From: Pithys albifrons albifrons
Lineage: Eukaryota; Chordata; Aves; Passeriformes; Thamnophilidae
Length of the DNA stretch: 64,000 nt
Direction of reading: 5' to 3'
NCBI RefSeq assembly: GCF_047495875.1
Contig: NC_092467.1
Location: 26,476,066-26,540,065 of the forward strand
A model generated the notes under the pieces. That model had not been told where the DNA came from. It saw nothing but the letters and a program-made list of their open reading frames with translations, and made no database searches. A program made the translations under genes and the position numbers. Below are positions 39,301 to 52,533 of the stretch, piece by piece (within the stretch, counting starts at the first letter, position 1; every line of letters begins with the position of its first letter).

Positions 39301-42300
39301 TGTTCCAGATATCATGTGGTTTCCTTAACAAATATAATGGCAATAACAGATAGTAGAATATCTTAAAGGAGAGGTGATTCCAAAACACTTACTAGCCTTT
39401 TTTTTCCTTTTTTTTTTTAACAGCCAGGGAACCTTATGAGTCTTATTCCTGCATCTGCTGCTATTAGAATTGGCAAATTTGTTGGTATTCAAACAGCATC
39501 AATAAAATGATAGTATATGAACACTTTTTAAAATGCAGAGAGGGGAAGAGAATACATAAAGCTGTAGAGTAATTCAATATTCCAAAGACTGCAGCCTGTG
39601 AACCCAAGACAATAAGGACTCTATAACAATGGAAGTCTACAGTGTACACAGAGTTTTGATATCAGACTTTATTTTTTAATCAGAGAATGAATTTTATCAA
39701 TGTTGGTCTAAAGTAACCTTGGGCACTGTTAAGATTGCTAAAGGGGGAAGGAGCCTGGATAAAATAATTACATATAAATCTCCAAGAAGAAATTGCATTT
39801 GATCCCAAGTACACATAGAATATATTATAACCAGGCTATTTTAAAATACTTACTCAAAGGGATTGAACAATAAGAATTTTCTTGGACATAAAGAGGAAAA
39901 AAGCACCTACTTTTTACAAACATTTGATAAATTTTCCTTATACTTCTTTAAAGGCTGCAGGAGAAATTCTCACTTTATGTCAATGGTTCTAGACCTGTAT
40001 CTTCAGAAAATGACTAGAAGCAAGACCCACAAAGTTTCAGTGTTTATCCCTACATTGTAAATCACAAGCAATTCCAGAACAGAAACACAAAAGGATGAAT
40101 CCAATCACTGTTGAAACTGGAGTTTAGCTTTCCTGTTGCATTGACAGTATCTACTTCTAGGTACTCAATTTAGGAGCTTTTTTTGGCTGCCTGGTCTCCA
40201 CTTTCAGTAGTGCAAAGAAAGACAGTTTGGGGCAGGGGAGGGGGGACAATTCAGAACACACTTGTGAGGCTCCTACTCTGGACAGCTCTCAGCTCTGCCC
40301 AGCCACCTGAGGTGAGCAGACTGTCACCATGACAGGCCTTAGCATGACAGTCAGAGTTGTCACCCAAGTACCAGGATTTTTCAGCTTTGTTCAGGAATCA
40401 ACTTTTTTTCTTTTCCCCCATTTTTCCTTCATATCAAATGCTGTACATCTGGAAAACTAGGCTGAGCAAGTGATCCACATTCACAGGAGACTAAAGCTCC
40501 TGAGCCTGGGACAAGAGTATCACCTGAACCTCTCACTCGGAAAGGTGCTGTCATGCCAGAGCCACTTAAAATGTAGTATTTTGAGGCAGCCCAAAGGAAG
40601 TTTAGCCATATTTCTTGCTCAGAAATAATTTGGTGCACTGATTTGCATAAGGTTGCGTGCAATTTTTGTATTATTGTGTCTGAGTATTCCATGTGTCATA
40701 GGACTGACTGAATTTCACAATCCTGGATACTTAGAAACTAGTCATCTAATGTAAGTTAGTTATCTTGTCTCTCTTTATTATCAGTGGAGGGATAAAATCC
40801 CTTCTATAGGATAAATCATTTCACTTCTCTTGGATAAATGTCGTAGGAGAGAGTGAATCATCTTTGAGAACTTCCTTGCACACACCAGCCATTAAAAAAA
40901 GAGCCCAAATTGGCAGCTCAAACAAGGTCTTAACTATGGTTTGTCATCAGATGAAATTAATTTCACCCTAAAGTTTGTAAAGACAAGAAGGCACACAAGG
41001 ACAGCTACTTCCCCAAGCATCCAGTTGCTGATGCTTCTTTCTGGACTAGGTATTTTAAACTTAATCTTTGTAGGAAGATTCTCAACACAGTAGTAAAGAA
41101 AGGAGGCAGAAAGTTTCATTTAATGTTTAAGTCTCTTTAGCAAGAGATGCTATAGAATAAGAAAAATCTAAAAATAGGGAAGGGAGTTTTGAAATGCTTA
41201 AACCACATTACACATTACATAAGCAGAACTAACAAGCAAAACAAGTCAGATGAATTTCAAGTGGTACTTAATATAACCTTTTAAGTAATACCATTCTAGA
41301 AGACTGATTTCCTGAATCAGAAAACCAGTTAGCATTAATGGACATAACTTCTATGAGAGATAACAAAAAGCAGGAGGTTAAGGGTTGAACACATTTTGTT
41401 CTGTTTATTCTCTGAAATCCAATTAACTTCAGGTATTTGAGAAGACAAAGCTTGAAGAACACATCTGAAGAAAGTAAGAGATCGAGACTCCTGAAGGAAC
41501 AGGAAGAACTTTTGCTACAAACATTGCCACACATCCAACAGGGCAAATTCTTTGAATTAGGCATGAAAGAAACAACAGTCCTTCACAACAGTCCGGAATG
41601 GAAGTTTTTTTGTAATTTCTGATCTTCTCTCTGTGCCTCTAAAGTCATCACCTCGAGCAGCCTGAAATCCAGCACTGCTGCTTGAGCCAGATACCTGGGT
41701 TCATTAGTACAAGCATCTGACAACTGCTGAGGCTCAAACATTGTTCAGCATTGAGGTTAAGGGCTCTTTTGTGTTACAGTGGTTGCACAGGCATAAGCAG
41801 GTCTTGCACAATTTGTTAGTGATTTAAAAAAAACAAAACCAAACAACAAAAAGACAGGAAAACCCCAAGCTACTGCTGCCAGAATATAGCTGTGTTTTGA
41901 ACACTCTTACCAAAAGTTTGTAAGCTCAGTAACCCAGAAAACTTTTGACAAAGATGCATGGAGGTAGATCTGTCATGATGCTTCTGCAGTTTTGGGGGAA
42001 AAACATTCAGTCACACAGGAGAACAAGGCAGAGAGAAGCAAACTCTGACAGAATGAGCTATAACCTTCTAGACATCTGGGCCATGCAAGCTGAATGTGTT
42101 ACTACATCCGAGGCTCACAGGTTATTCTGCTTTCATGAGAACAAGTACAAAGAAAGTAAAATAAAGTAGCTACATCATACTGAACAGTTCTAATTGACCC
42201 ATGCAGGAAAGGTACACCATAAACCCAAACAAATCTATCTACACACATATATCCGGCTTCCAGACAGAGATAGAAACCAAGTCATGACTAGACTAGTAGA

Positions 42301-45300
42301 ATTAGATGTGTCTGATGTTAGCTATGCTTGCACATGTGGAGAAAAAAATCTCCTTGGTAGCAGCTTATGTGAGCAATGACAGGCATAATGTTAATTTTTT
42401 TCATGTAATGGTTGGGGTGAAGAAGCTTCTTTGTAAATGAAGTCCCTGCAGGAAATGCAGGGATGAAGAGATTTTGCTGTTCTGAACAGGATTTTCAGAT
42501 AATTGTTTGCAAAAGCATTCCTCCATTTTCACCCAGGAGTTTTGTATCTCCATCATGCTGTTTTAGTGCAGGCACTGATATCAACTTCTGTCAGGTTATT
42601 ATACTGAAAAGAATAAATACTAAGAAATTAAGTTAGGAGATACTAGATATCAGTAAAATATAAATGCTAGAACAAAACTAATTGTAACTGGTATAGCTGG
42701 AGGCATAGATAGACAAACACCTGGAGCAAAACCATACAAATGAACAATTTGTGCTCTGCTAAAGTCAGTAGGATTCCAGCATTGCCATCTATATTCTCTC
42801 AAACACTGAGTCTGAAGAACCTTAGACACATTTTGAAAATGGCAGTCTGTCAGGTCACATTCTACAGGATCCACCTCACTTTACAGGATATGCATCAAAG
42901 CTAAACTGGTCAAGTAGGATTCTCTTAAAATAAGACAAACTAGCCCCTCCAAAGGACACTTACTCCCATCTATTGTAAACAGCAAGGGTAGGATGGAATA
43001 TATTGTCCTGTAGATGTCCTTTTTGTTTGTCTCCATCTATTACTTTACAAATCTAGACAATGAGATGCTTAGCTCTAGTTGGTAAGGTTAGACAAGAAGA
43101 ATTCTTCCCCAGAAAGCAACAGATTAGCATGTTCTCGTGGAGTCACAGAAATAAAGAGCCGACTTGGCCGAGGAAGGGAATGGAGAATTGGATCCCTACA
43201 GTGCAATAGCTGAAAGGTATGAAATCAGCTCTCCATCTCATTGCTGTCTATGCAGCTCTCTGCTCCCCGTAGTGCTGCTTCTCCTCTTTCACCCTAATCT
43301 GGTTGATTTGGGATTAAAATATGAAAGCAACTAGCAGAGAGCAGTTTTAATAAACAGCTGCTGTAGAGGATGGCTTTGAGCTACCGCCTGTTACTTTGAA
43401 AGATACAATGCCAATAAATCTAGTACTGAGTAATGGTAACAACATGCTCAGTGTTAGTGCTGGTCTTGCACTGTTTGCTTGTCCTGTGAGAAAGATGAAT
43501 GATTTTCATGCCTCACATGAGAATCATAAATAGCCCGGCATGAGAAAACGAATTCGGTGCTTATGGGGCAGTAGTGCCAGTGAAAGCTTTTGTTGGGAGC
43601 CTGCCAGAGAGCTCTGGCTTGCTTGTGAAAACCACGGAGTTTTCTTTTCTCACATCAGTCCTTTTAGTAAAGAGGCCTTTGGAGTTTATGTCCACAAGGG
43701 TATGAACACTGTGAGGGAAGCAGTGCCTGGTTTTAGTTGGAAAGAGGGTTACCACACTTCTATAAATTATGTTCTAAGCCTGTGGCTGTAGCAGTAAAAG
43801 AAAAAACAAAGCAAAGCAAAGCAAAACAAAAAACACCCAAGCAAAAAACCCTGAATCCCCAAAGAATCTCTATTTTGCTTCTATAAAATCAGAGATTGAA
43901 ATTTAGATAGAACTGAAAGGAAACTATTTCTCTAAATGGTATGGGCCAAGATTATCATCTAGATAGGGCAACATTTTTTAATGAGGGACTTGCAGGCACA
44001 ATAAAATAAACAGTATCGGGGCAATGCACAGTCTCAGTTATCTGGATGCAACTGTATTTGTAAAAAATAATCCTGGAATCAAAATGTCTCAAGTAAATAT
44101 TCAATGTCAGTTATATTGAAGGACTGACTTACTCTACCTCAGAGGTTCAAATCCATTTCTATCCAGCAAACTAAAATAGACAATGCCAGCAAATTAAACT
44201 GGTTCCAGTTACTGTCTGTAAATTTGTAAATGGCCATTTTTTAATATCTTTGTCAATTATGTAAGAAGTGCATTTTATGATCATCAGATTAAAACTAAAT
44301 CTAACCCATCTCATTAAACCCATCTGAAAAGAAACAAAAAGCACACTAAAGTGACAAATATCAATTGTTGAAGCATCTATTAGTAGAAAGCAAACAAGCA
44401 TTTTCCTTAAAAACCCTGAAAAACTGGAGCAGTGTTTCTGAAATAAGTTTGTCTGGTGATATAACCCAGCACAAACAGGGCATTGTCCACCCCATCCCAG
44501 CACTGTGCCTCAGGTTTGACCAACTGGGAATGCCATGTGAAAAGACTTCCATGGTGGAATAAGGAGTTTCCGGTATTGTGATTTTTTGGTTTCTATACTA
44601 AGGGACACTTGGCTGCAAAACCCTTGACTCCATAACTCCTAGAAATTTAAGCCAAGTCCTCCAAAAAGGAATGGTTAGTAACACAGATAAATGTCATGTT
44701 TCTACTCCATATACCCTACAGCATCCCTAGTCCTGATTTTAGGATGAAAACCACAATCCATACTCTCTCCTTATTTGAGCTACCCTGAGTTAAACTGTGC
44801 TGAAAATTTCTGGGCTTCTTGGAGTCTATGGGCAGAGTAGCCGATCAGACAGCACTTGGAGCCAAATTTTCTGCTGGCTTAACACCATTAGTGTTGGTGG
44901 AGTTGTGCCAGTGGACAATTTGGCCCTTGAACTTGGAGTCAGTTTCCTGAAAACCTGTCCATCTCCAAGCAACCACAGAATGTGCTGTGAAGGCCACACA
45001 GAGACTAAAGGAAAGGAGAAGCACTTTTTTTGAATCCGTATGAGCACTTTTGGTCTGCCACCAAAAAATAAATAGCGCCTTCAGCTTTCCACCATCTGCA
45101 GTCCCTGTAATTGCACAGTCCAGACTCCAAAGGGGCCTGCAGGCTGAAACTGGTTTGGGTTTAGGTTTTAGATCTTACAAACACTCCATCTCCTGTGAGG
45201 TAATGCAGGTTTTGTTAGACCTTTGCAAGGTTTGACTCTCTCATAGTCTACACAGAATAGTTCCAGACACATGAATCCAAGCACTGTCTCTAATATGTCC

Positions 45301-46707
45301 TGCCTATCTTTTTCATACCATTTTTTAGTGATCAGGAAAGGTTTTTTCACTGTATTCTTTTCCCCTACTGTTCCCTTTTTTGCCTGCTGGCAGTAATTAT
45401 AAGTTGTGCAGGACACAAAAAAGCGGATATTAAATAGACTGTATTTTATTAAAAATAGTGTCATAGGCTTCAGTCCTGAACCAGCAGTCTGACTAATACA
45501 TGTTTGCATTCCTTTGGAACATAAACATAGTCATTATTACTGACAAAACAAAAAAAAGGGGGGAAGAATCGTAGCTATTTAGTAATAATTTAAGGTTTTC
45601 ATTTATTTCCTTGCAATGCAATAATGTACATGCATCTGTGAAATTGTTTTTCCTATGCATTCAGTTGAAATGCATCCTACTTCTTAGATTCCTCATAATG
45701 AAACATTTATACCCTATATTCTGGGATTATTTTACATTAATTTTTTATAATATATTATTAATAATAACATGCCACTCCTCCCATTTAATTGTCTTTTTCT
45801 TGTCATAATAATAGCTATTGTGAAGGAATCCAATTTTCTGGAAATTCTGTACAAAATTATGTCTCCTATCCCAGTCCAAGAATACTGGGCCAACTCTTCA
45901 GGTGTTATAGCATTAGCTGATTTATAACAGCTGAAGGTCTCATATCTCATTTCAAATTGTGTTTCACTTCAGCTCTGTGATAATTTTTCAACTTGATCCG
46001 TTCCATTTGCAAAGTTGTGATACTTTTTCTTTTCCCCTTGTCTCCTGAAGAAAGGTGTATATATAACCTACCCACAAAGTTTCATTCTGTAAAGATCTCT
46101 CATCCAGTGCACAAGGAAAGCATCCTCTGTATTGGCATCATGCTGTACTTGCTGCTTACTGCTTTGTTTTTAGAAATGTTTGCTGATCACTGTTGAATGC
46201 AATTCTGAATGAAATCAAACTAATTGGCCTGGGGTTGAATTGCTGGGATCAAATGCTGTTTTACAGCTCAGCTCTATTTTCTACAAAATGTGAAAAAGAG
46301 AAGACCCTCTGTTGAAATTCTATTGGAACAGCAGGATTAAAGTAAAAGAAATTGGGCAAAAGCTCTGACTGCTGAGCTTTGGAGTCCAGAGATACCCTTA
46401 GATAAAATATCTCTAATCAACTTAATACCACAACAGTTAAGGAAAGATCTTGTGTCATGTTCTGAGGGTGAGAGATCAGAGCATTCTGAATTTGTATGTA
46501 GATAATACAGTGGCTCGGATATTGGTTTCATTTCTGTCTGATCCAGGAAATGGAATTCGCTTCTTGGATGTACAAAGCACCAGATAATACTGTCATAGCA
46601 CTTTGCTTCTAGGTAGTATATATCCTCAAATGATCTGAAAACGTATTACACAGAGTGAACTGCACAGCAGTTCTGTAAAGCATAAAGATATGAGTTGATT
46701 ATCAGAG
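36353..46707. other. Non-coding stretch, simple repeats and possible regulatory block
   Basis: No gene is supported. Low-complexity tracts include T-rich sequence at about 37625-37655 and 39397-39419, an A/C-rich tract at about 41826-41855 and an (AAAGC)n-like tract at about 43799-43835. A moderately GC-richer block at about 38215-38620 contains CpGs and TGCTGAC-type motifs, and could be regulatory or just compositional. A possible terminal exon after the T-run at 39397 is listed separately. Confidence 0.55.
39424..39510 (+). other. Candidate terminal exon segment with AATAAA
   Basis: A strong acceptor-like context (T-run followed by AACAG) precedes a phase-0 open frame of 28 codons (starting PGNLMSLIPASAAIR) that ends at TGA, 39508-39510. 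An AATAAA hexamer (39501-39506) overlaps the end of the frame. The position of AATAAA relative to the stop is unusual for a coding gene, so a non-coding transcript end or pure coincidence are both likely alternatives. No protein family is recognised. Confidence 0.12.
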
Positions 46708-47208
46708 AGGAATAGTACTCCAGACCTTAAAAATATTTCTTTGCCTGCTGCATTAAGTTCTGGTCACTGTATCTCAGAGAGTGTTAACTGTTTGAAACAC
46801 ATGAAACAAGTGCTGCGGACATACAGCTCTATCAACAGAGCATGTATTAAAGGTCTCCTAATTTGGAGAGAGAAGGGACACAGACAGTAAGTAATGGTAT
46901 AAAAGAATTAAGCTGACTGCCATTTACCACTATTTAATGGCAGGAGACAAGGATAGTTCAGGAATAGTACTCCAGACCTTAAAAATATTTCTTTGCCTGC
47001 TGCATTAAGTTCTGGTCACTGTATCTCAGAGAGTGTTAACTGTTTGAAACACATGAAACAAGTGCTGCGGACATACAGCTCTATCAACAGAGCATGTATT
47101 AAAGGTCTCCTAATTTGGAGAGAGAAGGGACACAGACAGTAAGTAATGGTATAAAAGAATTAAGCTGACTGCCATTTACCACTATTTAATGGCAGGAGAC
47201 AAGGATAG
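46708..47208. repeat. Identical 249-bp tandem duplication
   Basis: Bases 46708-46956 recur at 46960-47208 with no difference that I can find by reading both copies, separated by three bases (TTC, 46957-46959). The period is 252 bp. Similarity stops sharply at both ends. The unit lies inside an old CR1/L3-like LINE remnant, so perfect identity implies a very recent duplication or an assembly artefact. It contains no long open frame. Confidence 0.95.
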
Positions 47209-47575
47209 AAGGGCTGAACATTTAAAACATTATATGAATAATTCTTCCAATATGCATAGCTTATCTCTGAAACACTCGAGCAAAAGTCAGTAAAGGAAGA
47301 CTTAGTATGGTTTAAGAATTATTTGATTTCTGTACATCTAATGAGAATATTCAGGTCTACTTTTGGGTAGAAAGAAGTAGAGGAACTAGCTCTTATGCTA
47401 GAAAAAGAAAGACTTCAACCATTTTCTGATATTATTTAGAAGAAATTGTGCTATAGATAGGTTATTCCATGGCTGCCCACCAAGGGAACTCTCAGTGATG
47501 TGGTTGTTACAGCTCATTACTGGCTACAGGATGAAGTGACTCTTTGATCTGATCTGGTGTGGTTACTCTTTTACA
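46745..47575 (+). mobile_element. Ancient CR1/L3-type LINE remnant, 3' portion
   Basis: From memory of amniote CR1/L3 consensus, several landmarks occur in order: 'agttctggtcactgtatctca' (first copy about 46755), 'tttaagaattatttgat...aatgagaatattcag' (about 47310-47355), 'gataggttattccat' (about 47456-47470), 'tactggctacaggat' (about 47518-47532) and a terminal 'tttgatctgatctggtgtgg' (about 47543-47562). The copy is diverged and has no intact reverse transcriptase frame. It contains the 249-bp tandem duplication. Confidence 0.65.
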
Positions 47576-48088
47576 AATGGTTGGGGTGAGGTAAGAGTGA
47601 CATACCTGAGGTGACAGAGAATCAGTTACACGGTGGGGAGCAGATCCCAGAACACTGTCCCTCAGCTGCAATAGCTAAGAAGCTGACACAAGTCCCTCCT
47701 CAGTTTTGTAAATAAAAGACCAAAGACCTCTTCCACAGAGAAAAAGGGCACATTTGGAAGGATGAAGCATTTATTATCTGAATGCCCATATATTATCTTA
47801 ATTTGTTGTAATGTAAACATTGATACAAATATTGTAATGATTTGCAGACCAGGCTGTGCTGGAAGTGATTTAGACTCACTCAGTAAAACAGGCTGTTAAA
47901 ACCACATCTGGTTCTTGCAGTGGATACTGAAAGGTGCCTACTGCAACCCCTGCACCTGCTGGTACTGCTTCTTGTCCTGGCAAATACATTCACCTTTGTT
48001 GCCTGGTGACTGCACCTACTCCTTGCTTCTTGGCCTGACTCCTAAAACATCTTCCCCCAACTCCTTTATGGACAGAGAAAAGGAGGAT
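47576..48088. other. Non-coding spacer
   Basis: About 500 bases between the old LINE remnant and the minus-strand CR1. I see no gene, repeat or motif worth naming; the open frame that ends at 48142 runs into the CR1. Confidence 0.6.
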
Positions 48089-48230
48089 AATCATAGGATC
48101 ATGGAATGGTTTGGGCTGAAAAGGACCATAAACATCATCTAGTTCCAACCCCCTGTCATGTGAGCTTCTTGCCCCAGACTCCAGTCCCAGCCTCGCCAGG
48201 GCCTCTCAAGTAACTTCCCAGTGCTACTCA
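48089..48230 (-). mobile_element. CR1 LINE fragment, minus strand
   Basis: The plus-strand reading starts 'aatcataggatcatggaatgg', then 'tttgggctgaaaaggacc' and 'catctagttccaaccccc'. This is the reverse complement of the avian CR1 3' end. Beyond about 48160 similarity fades, with only 'ccagggcctctcaag' recalling the upstream CR1 sequence. It is a truncated non-coding remnant. Confidence 0.85.
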
Positions 48231-49955
48231 CTGTCTAAATCTATAAATGACAAATCAAATAATACCAATTCCTTTTTAAATATGTAGGATTTCAAAAATA
48301 TAAGCAAATATTAATTTCTTCTAGAATACCACTTCATGTTCCTTCTGATTTCTATTGCATGTTCACACCCTAGTAACTAGTCACAAAATAACTGGCAACT
48401 TGATCTTCTGCCCTGCATTAATAGAGATACAGCTCAAATCCATGATTTCCAGATACCAGTGATTTCTCAAGTTACAGAAGTTTATGTCAGGAAGTAATGA
48501 GAAAAGAAATACATAGAGATACACCCCAAATGAATTTTCTATTTGAAATATGTTAAGCCTAAATCAGGACACATTTCACTCTTCTCAGACCTTTTGGGAT
48601 ATTGTAAGAGTCACTGTGTATTTTACCACCTTCATGTCACCTCCACTAGTGCCAGCTTTCCTGCCCAAATCTAAAGCATCTAGTTCCCTTTCTAATCAGT
48701 CTCAGGAAGGAATGCATCCCCTGTGAACAGCTGAATTTGACTTGAACATACACTTCATTATCAGCCTCAGACCATGTCACTCACTTGGTAATTTCTGTCT
48801 TGCCTTCCTTCTGCTGAGGTCACTGTCAGGGGCTCAGGCAAGAGTGAAAGTTGGATGAAACTTCAAGGCATCAAGTGCAGAGTACTGTGATGTTAAAGTT
48901 GGATGTTAAACATATTTTAACAGAGGGATGAACAGAAAGAATTTGACAACATTCAAAAATTATCGTTCACTGTCCTGGCTTTCATTGTCCAAATGCTACT
49001 GATGTCTTGGATATAGTTTCTAAGAAAGCAAGTACACTTATCTCTCTCTAAGCACTGCTCTGTGTATGCATCAGAATTTACCTTTTTTTGGACCACATTT
49101 ATGCAAAATCCTATTTTCTTTTTAATTATCACCACTAAAACTTGCGTTTTAACAAGCAATCCAATCTCTGTGCAGAAATCCACTGCATATCTCTTTGATC
49201 TGAAGATAAACTGATGTGTTCAATGTACTGAAAGTAAATCTGTGACATGAATATTCACAGTCCATTTAAACAATGCTTCACAAAATAATTTGTGTTGTTA
49301 CTAAAAATTACTGCAGAAGGTACTGTGTCTGGTGAATTCTCTTTTCTCAGATGTTTGGAAATATATGTGCTATCTAAATCTTCTCTATGGGTAGATTACA
49401 AAAGGACCTTAGACAGTAAGAGGCAAAGAACACACTACTCTTACCAGTGTGGGCTGAAATATCTCATCCATGTGTACAGTTGACATAAATTCAAATTAAG
49501 GTTGATGTGGAGAGCCTTATCCTTTCATTGCCAGTTCCATATCTGCCTTTATACAAAGTCTTTAGCCTCTGAAAGACTGTCAAGTGCTTATTTTTCTTAG
49601 CTCAGCATTCATGCATAGATACATGCATAAGCACTCACTCTCTTATCCATCCTTCAATTTTTTGTATACACTGAGAAGATGCAAAAAAGCAAAATATGCT
49701 GATATAACTTCATTTAGTTTGCTTCTAAAATGGTTTTAGTCATCAGGGTGTAGGCTTCTGTTTATATTAGATGACTGTCCCCTGGGTGAAGAGCTACCTG
49801 AAGGAATGGAGCTTTGGGTAGAACTGCTTTTACTGTGTGAATTCAGATCCTGCTTAGGAATTCCCAACTCCCAAGCTTCACAACTCATATACCATTGGAA
49901 GGGAGAAGAAAAAGTGCAATTAGAAGATAAAGTATGCATCAGTGTAAGAGCTGAA

Positions 49956-49979
49956 CAGAGAGGTGCATGCACCTCTCTG
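49956..49979. repeat. 24-bp perfect palindrome
   Basis: The half-site CAGAGAGGTGCA is followed directly by its exact reverse complement. Symmetry ends at the flanking A (49955) and C (49980). The centre TGCATGCA is a purine-pyrimidine alternation. No repeat family is recognised. Confidence 0.9.
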
Positions 49980-51499
49980 CTTGCCTTGTGCTTTTGAAGC
50001 AACTTGCTCATGGCCCTGGGGCTCCCCATGGCCAGGCACATTTGGTCTTCCCAGAAAAGCAGGAGGCAGGTGTTGGTACACGCAGGGAAATACCAACAGA
50101 AGCACCAGCGCTGCCACTGTGTTCGGTTTTGCTGTAACATTTATCACTCTCTTTTTTCTGACCTTTGGTTTGTGTTCTGACTATTTCCAGCTTCCACAGC
50201 AACCTCAGCAAGGTGGGGGCCCTCAACCAGCCCTGCCCCGTGGGGGAGGCTGGAACAGCCACCGGTAGTGAAGCCCATCTGGTAACTCTTCCCTGAGTAT
50301 TGGCCACTGGGCATTGCTGGATCAAGAAGCAGGAATGCACAGACCTGTGGTCTCCCACAAAATGAATGTTATTTCATTATTTACTATTATTCCTGATATT
50401 TTTCCAGACACATGGAAGTACAAGCACCAGGCTAAAAGCCTCTCACAGAATGTGGGAGCTTCTCACATTGCCCTCATGCACAGCCCTGTAAAAATAGTCA
50501 TAAAAACTTTACCACTGGTCTATGTGTTCAGGAAGAGAGAGTTACATATACCTAAAAATTGAGGGAATCTGGGTATCCATTTATCCATGCCCCACCTAAT
50601 AACACCTGTCTGTAGGTGTAGGTGTTATATACATGGTGACATCAGCATTAGTGACACAAGGAAGCATTACTGATGCCCACAAAATTAGTTTTATTTAAAG
50701 AAATCAAGCCTTTAAATAATGATACTGAACTGTTCTCATTTAGTCACATCTGTAAGGTTTTACTCATGCATTGCTTAGTATTAACATGCTGTGTTTATCT
50801 CTAAGTACCAAACTCCTTTCTGTCCAAAGAAATTATATTGAAAATGCATAAAAGCAACATACTGTGAATAAACAGCTTATCTTGGGGGAGTAAGATAAAA
50901 TTCACAAAACTAAAAATGGGGAAAACCTTCTTCACTGTTGAATTTGCCATTTATAGATTAATCTGCCCATTGTGCTTCTATGAAAAGCTTTTCTGGCATT
51001 CCACTCAGAAAAACAAAATCTACATTTAAATGAATGTAAGAGTGTACTACAGCAGGAGCCTGTCAGACTGTTTTATACCTCATTGCTATAATTTAATGTT
51101 ATTGATGCAACCTAGATTATGTTTGAGAAATGAGATCGTGCAAATTCTCTCTCATACATCAACCAAAGCGGCACAAAATATTAGGCTACAGCATTATGTA
51201 GTTCTGCAACTATTATATGACCTCAAAGTTCCCTAAAAGGCTTCAAATTGGCATAGACTAAGAATTTGCTAAGGGTATGTTTTCAAAGGGAATAGCTGTT
51301 GCTTGTTTATGGCTTAAACATCATACTATGCCAGTAATAAAATACCAGTGATGCATGCAAATGGAAAATCGTGCTGCTTTTTGTGGTAAAAAGGTTAATT
51401 CCTTTGGAAGAAACCAAGTCTCTGGATAGAAAGCATATCTCAGGCACCTGACTAACACACAGAGATTTCAGTACAGTTTTATTGTATACAAGGGCTAGG

Positions 51500-51740
51500 A
51501 AAATCTAATAATATCCTGCTTTTTTTCCCTAAGATTCAGCAGGTAAAAGCTCTGATTGAATTTCATCTTGATTTCATTAAATATTCATAAAGGCCAATTA
51601 GAAGGGCAGCTAAGTAGGCCACAAGGCTCCCTTCCATCATCCTGTCAAAGGCAGTCCATCAGACAGTCCTGTTTGCATTAGGGCCTGTAGTCAATATCTT
51701 CATTCAATCTTTATGTAGTATCCCTCTAAATCACTGCTCC
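51500..51740. promoter_or_regulatory. Candidate conserved non-coding element
   Basis: The block lacks recognisable repeats and carries a dense mix of motifs, including TTCATTAAATATTCATAAAG, GGCCAATTAG, CCTGTCAAAGGC and TTTGCATTAG. An octamer ATGCAAAT lies nearby at 51355-51362. Nothing here proves function. The call rests on motif texture only. Confidence 0.2.
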
Positions 51741-52500
51741 ATCCCACTTTACGGCTTTTATGGACAGACAAGGGGGGAAAAAAAATCTAATAATTCTGAA
51801 GGCAAGATGCTTACTCGGTAGAAAGCAAAATGCAAATGAGAAAAAACATCCTCAATCAAATGTTGGAATGAAAATCTTTTCTTTAATGAGCAATGACATT
51901 GGTAGAGCACTGATTACATTGAAGAAAAACTGTTTAAAATTCATAATCAATCAAGCAAGTTTATTTTAACCTTTCATGACTAAACCGCTGGGTTACAGTT
52001 TAATTTATTGATGGTGCTTATCTCTCCCTTCAACCACTAATTTTAAAATTACAACCCATATAGAATATGCTGAGTTGAGTCACGAAAATATATACTGATG
52101 TTTATATTCAAAGAAACCTATTAGCTCTGCCTGTTTCCCTTTAAAGATTCAGTGGCCTTTCTATAGATGTCATGTTATATATATTTGCAGTTTATGCAGC
52201 TGAAACACATTAACTCCACTAGTGCCTTGCTGGACTGAAGTATCATGGCAGTTTTCATTGCCAGGTCTGTTTGGCAGACAGAACCAAGCAAATATCCTTT
52301 CTTGTGGATGAGCATGAGGTAGTGCTCCATCCTGCCACTGCCTGCCTCTGACAATGGGGTTCAGAGGGCATTGCCTTGCTTGAAATGTCATGAAATTTGA
52401 GCATGTTGCAGACAGGCTTTTACTGTGAGATTTCTAAGTTTGTCTATATCAGGTATCATGAAAAGAAAAATCTTTCCTGCACTATTGACTCCCTTTCCAG

Positions 52501-52533
52501 AAGGACTCAAGGAATGCTGGAGGTTATAGCAAG
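52501..52533 (+). other. Candidate microexon (33 nt)
   Basis: An acceptor (GACTCCCTTTCCAG) precedes a 33-nt segment ending AAG before GTAAGA. The length is a multiple of three and frame 0 reads KDSRNAGGYSK without a stop, as expected of a frame-preserving microexon. A second frame is also open and no adjoining exons were found, so coincidence is likely enough to keep confidence low. Confidence 0.15.

Noticed and set aside
49736..50140. 134-codon open frame on the minus strand
   Set aside because: It runs through the GC-rich patch and across the 24-bp palindrome. No homology is recognised.
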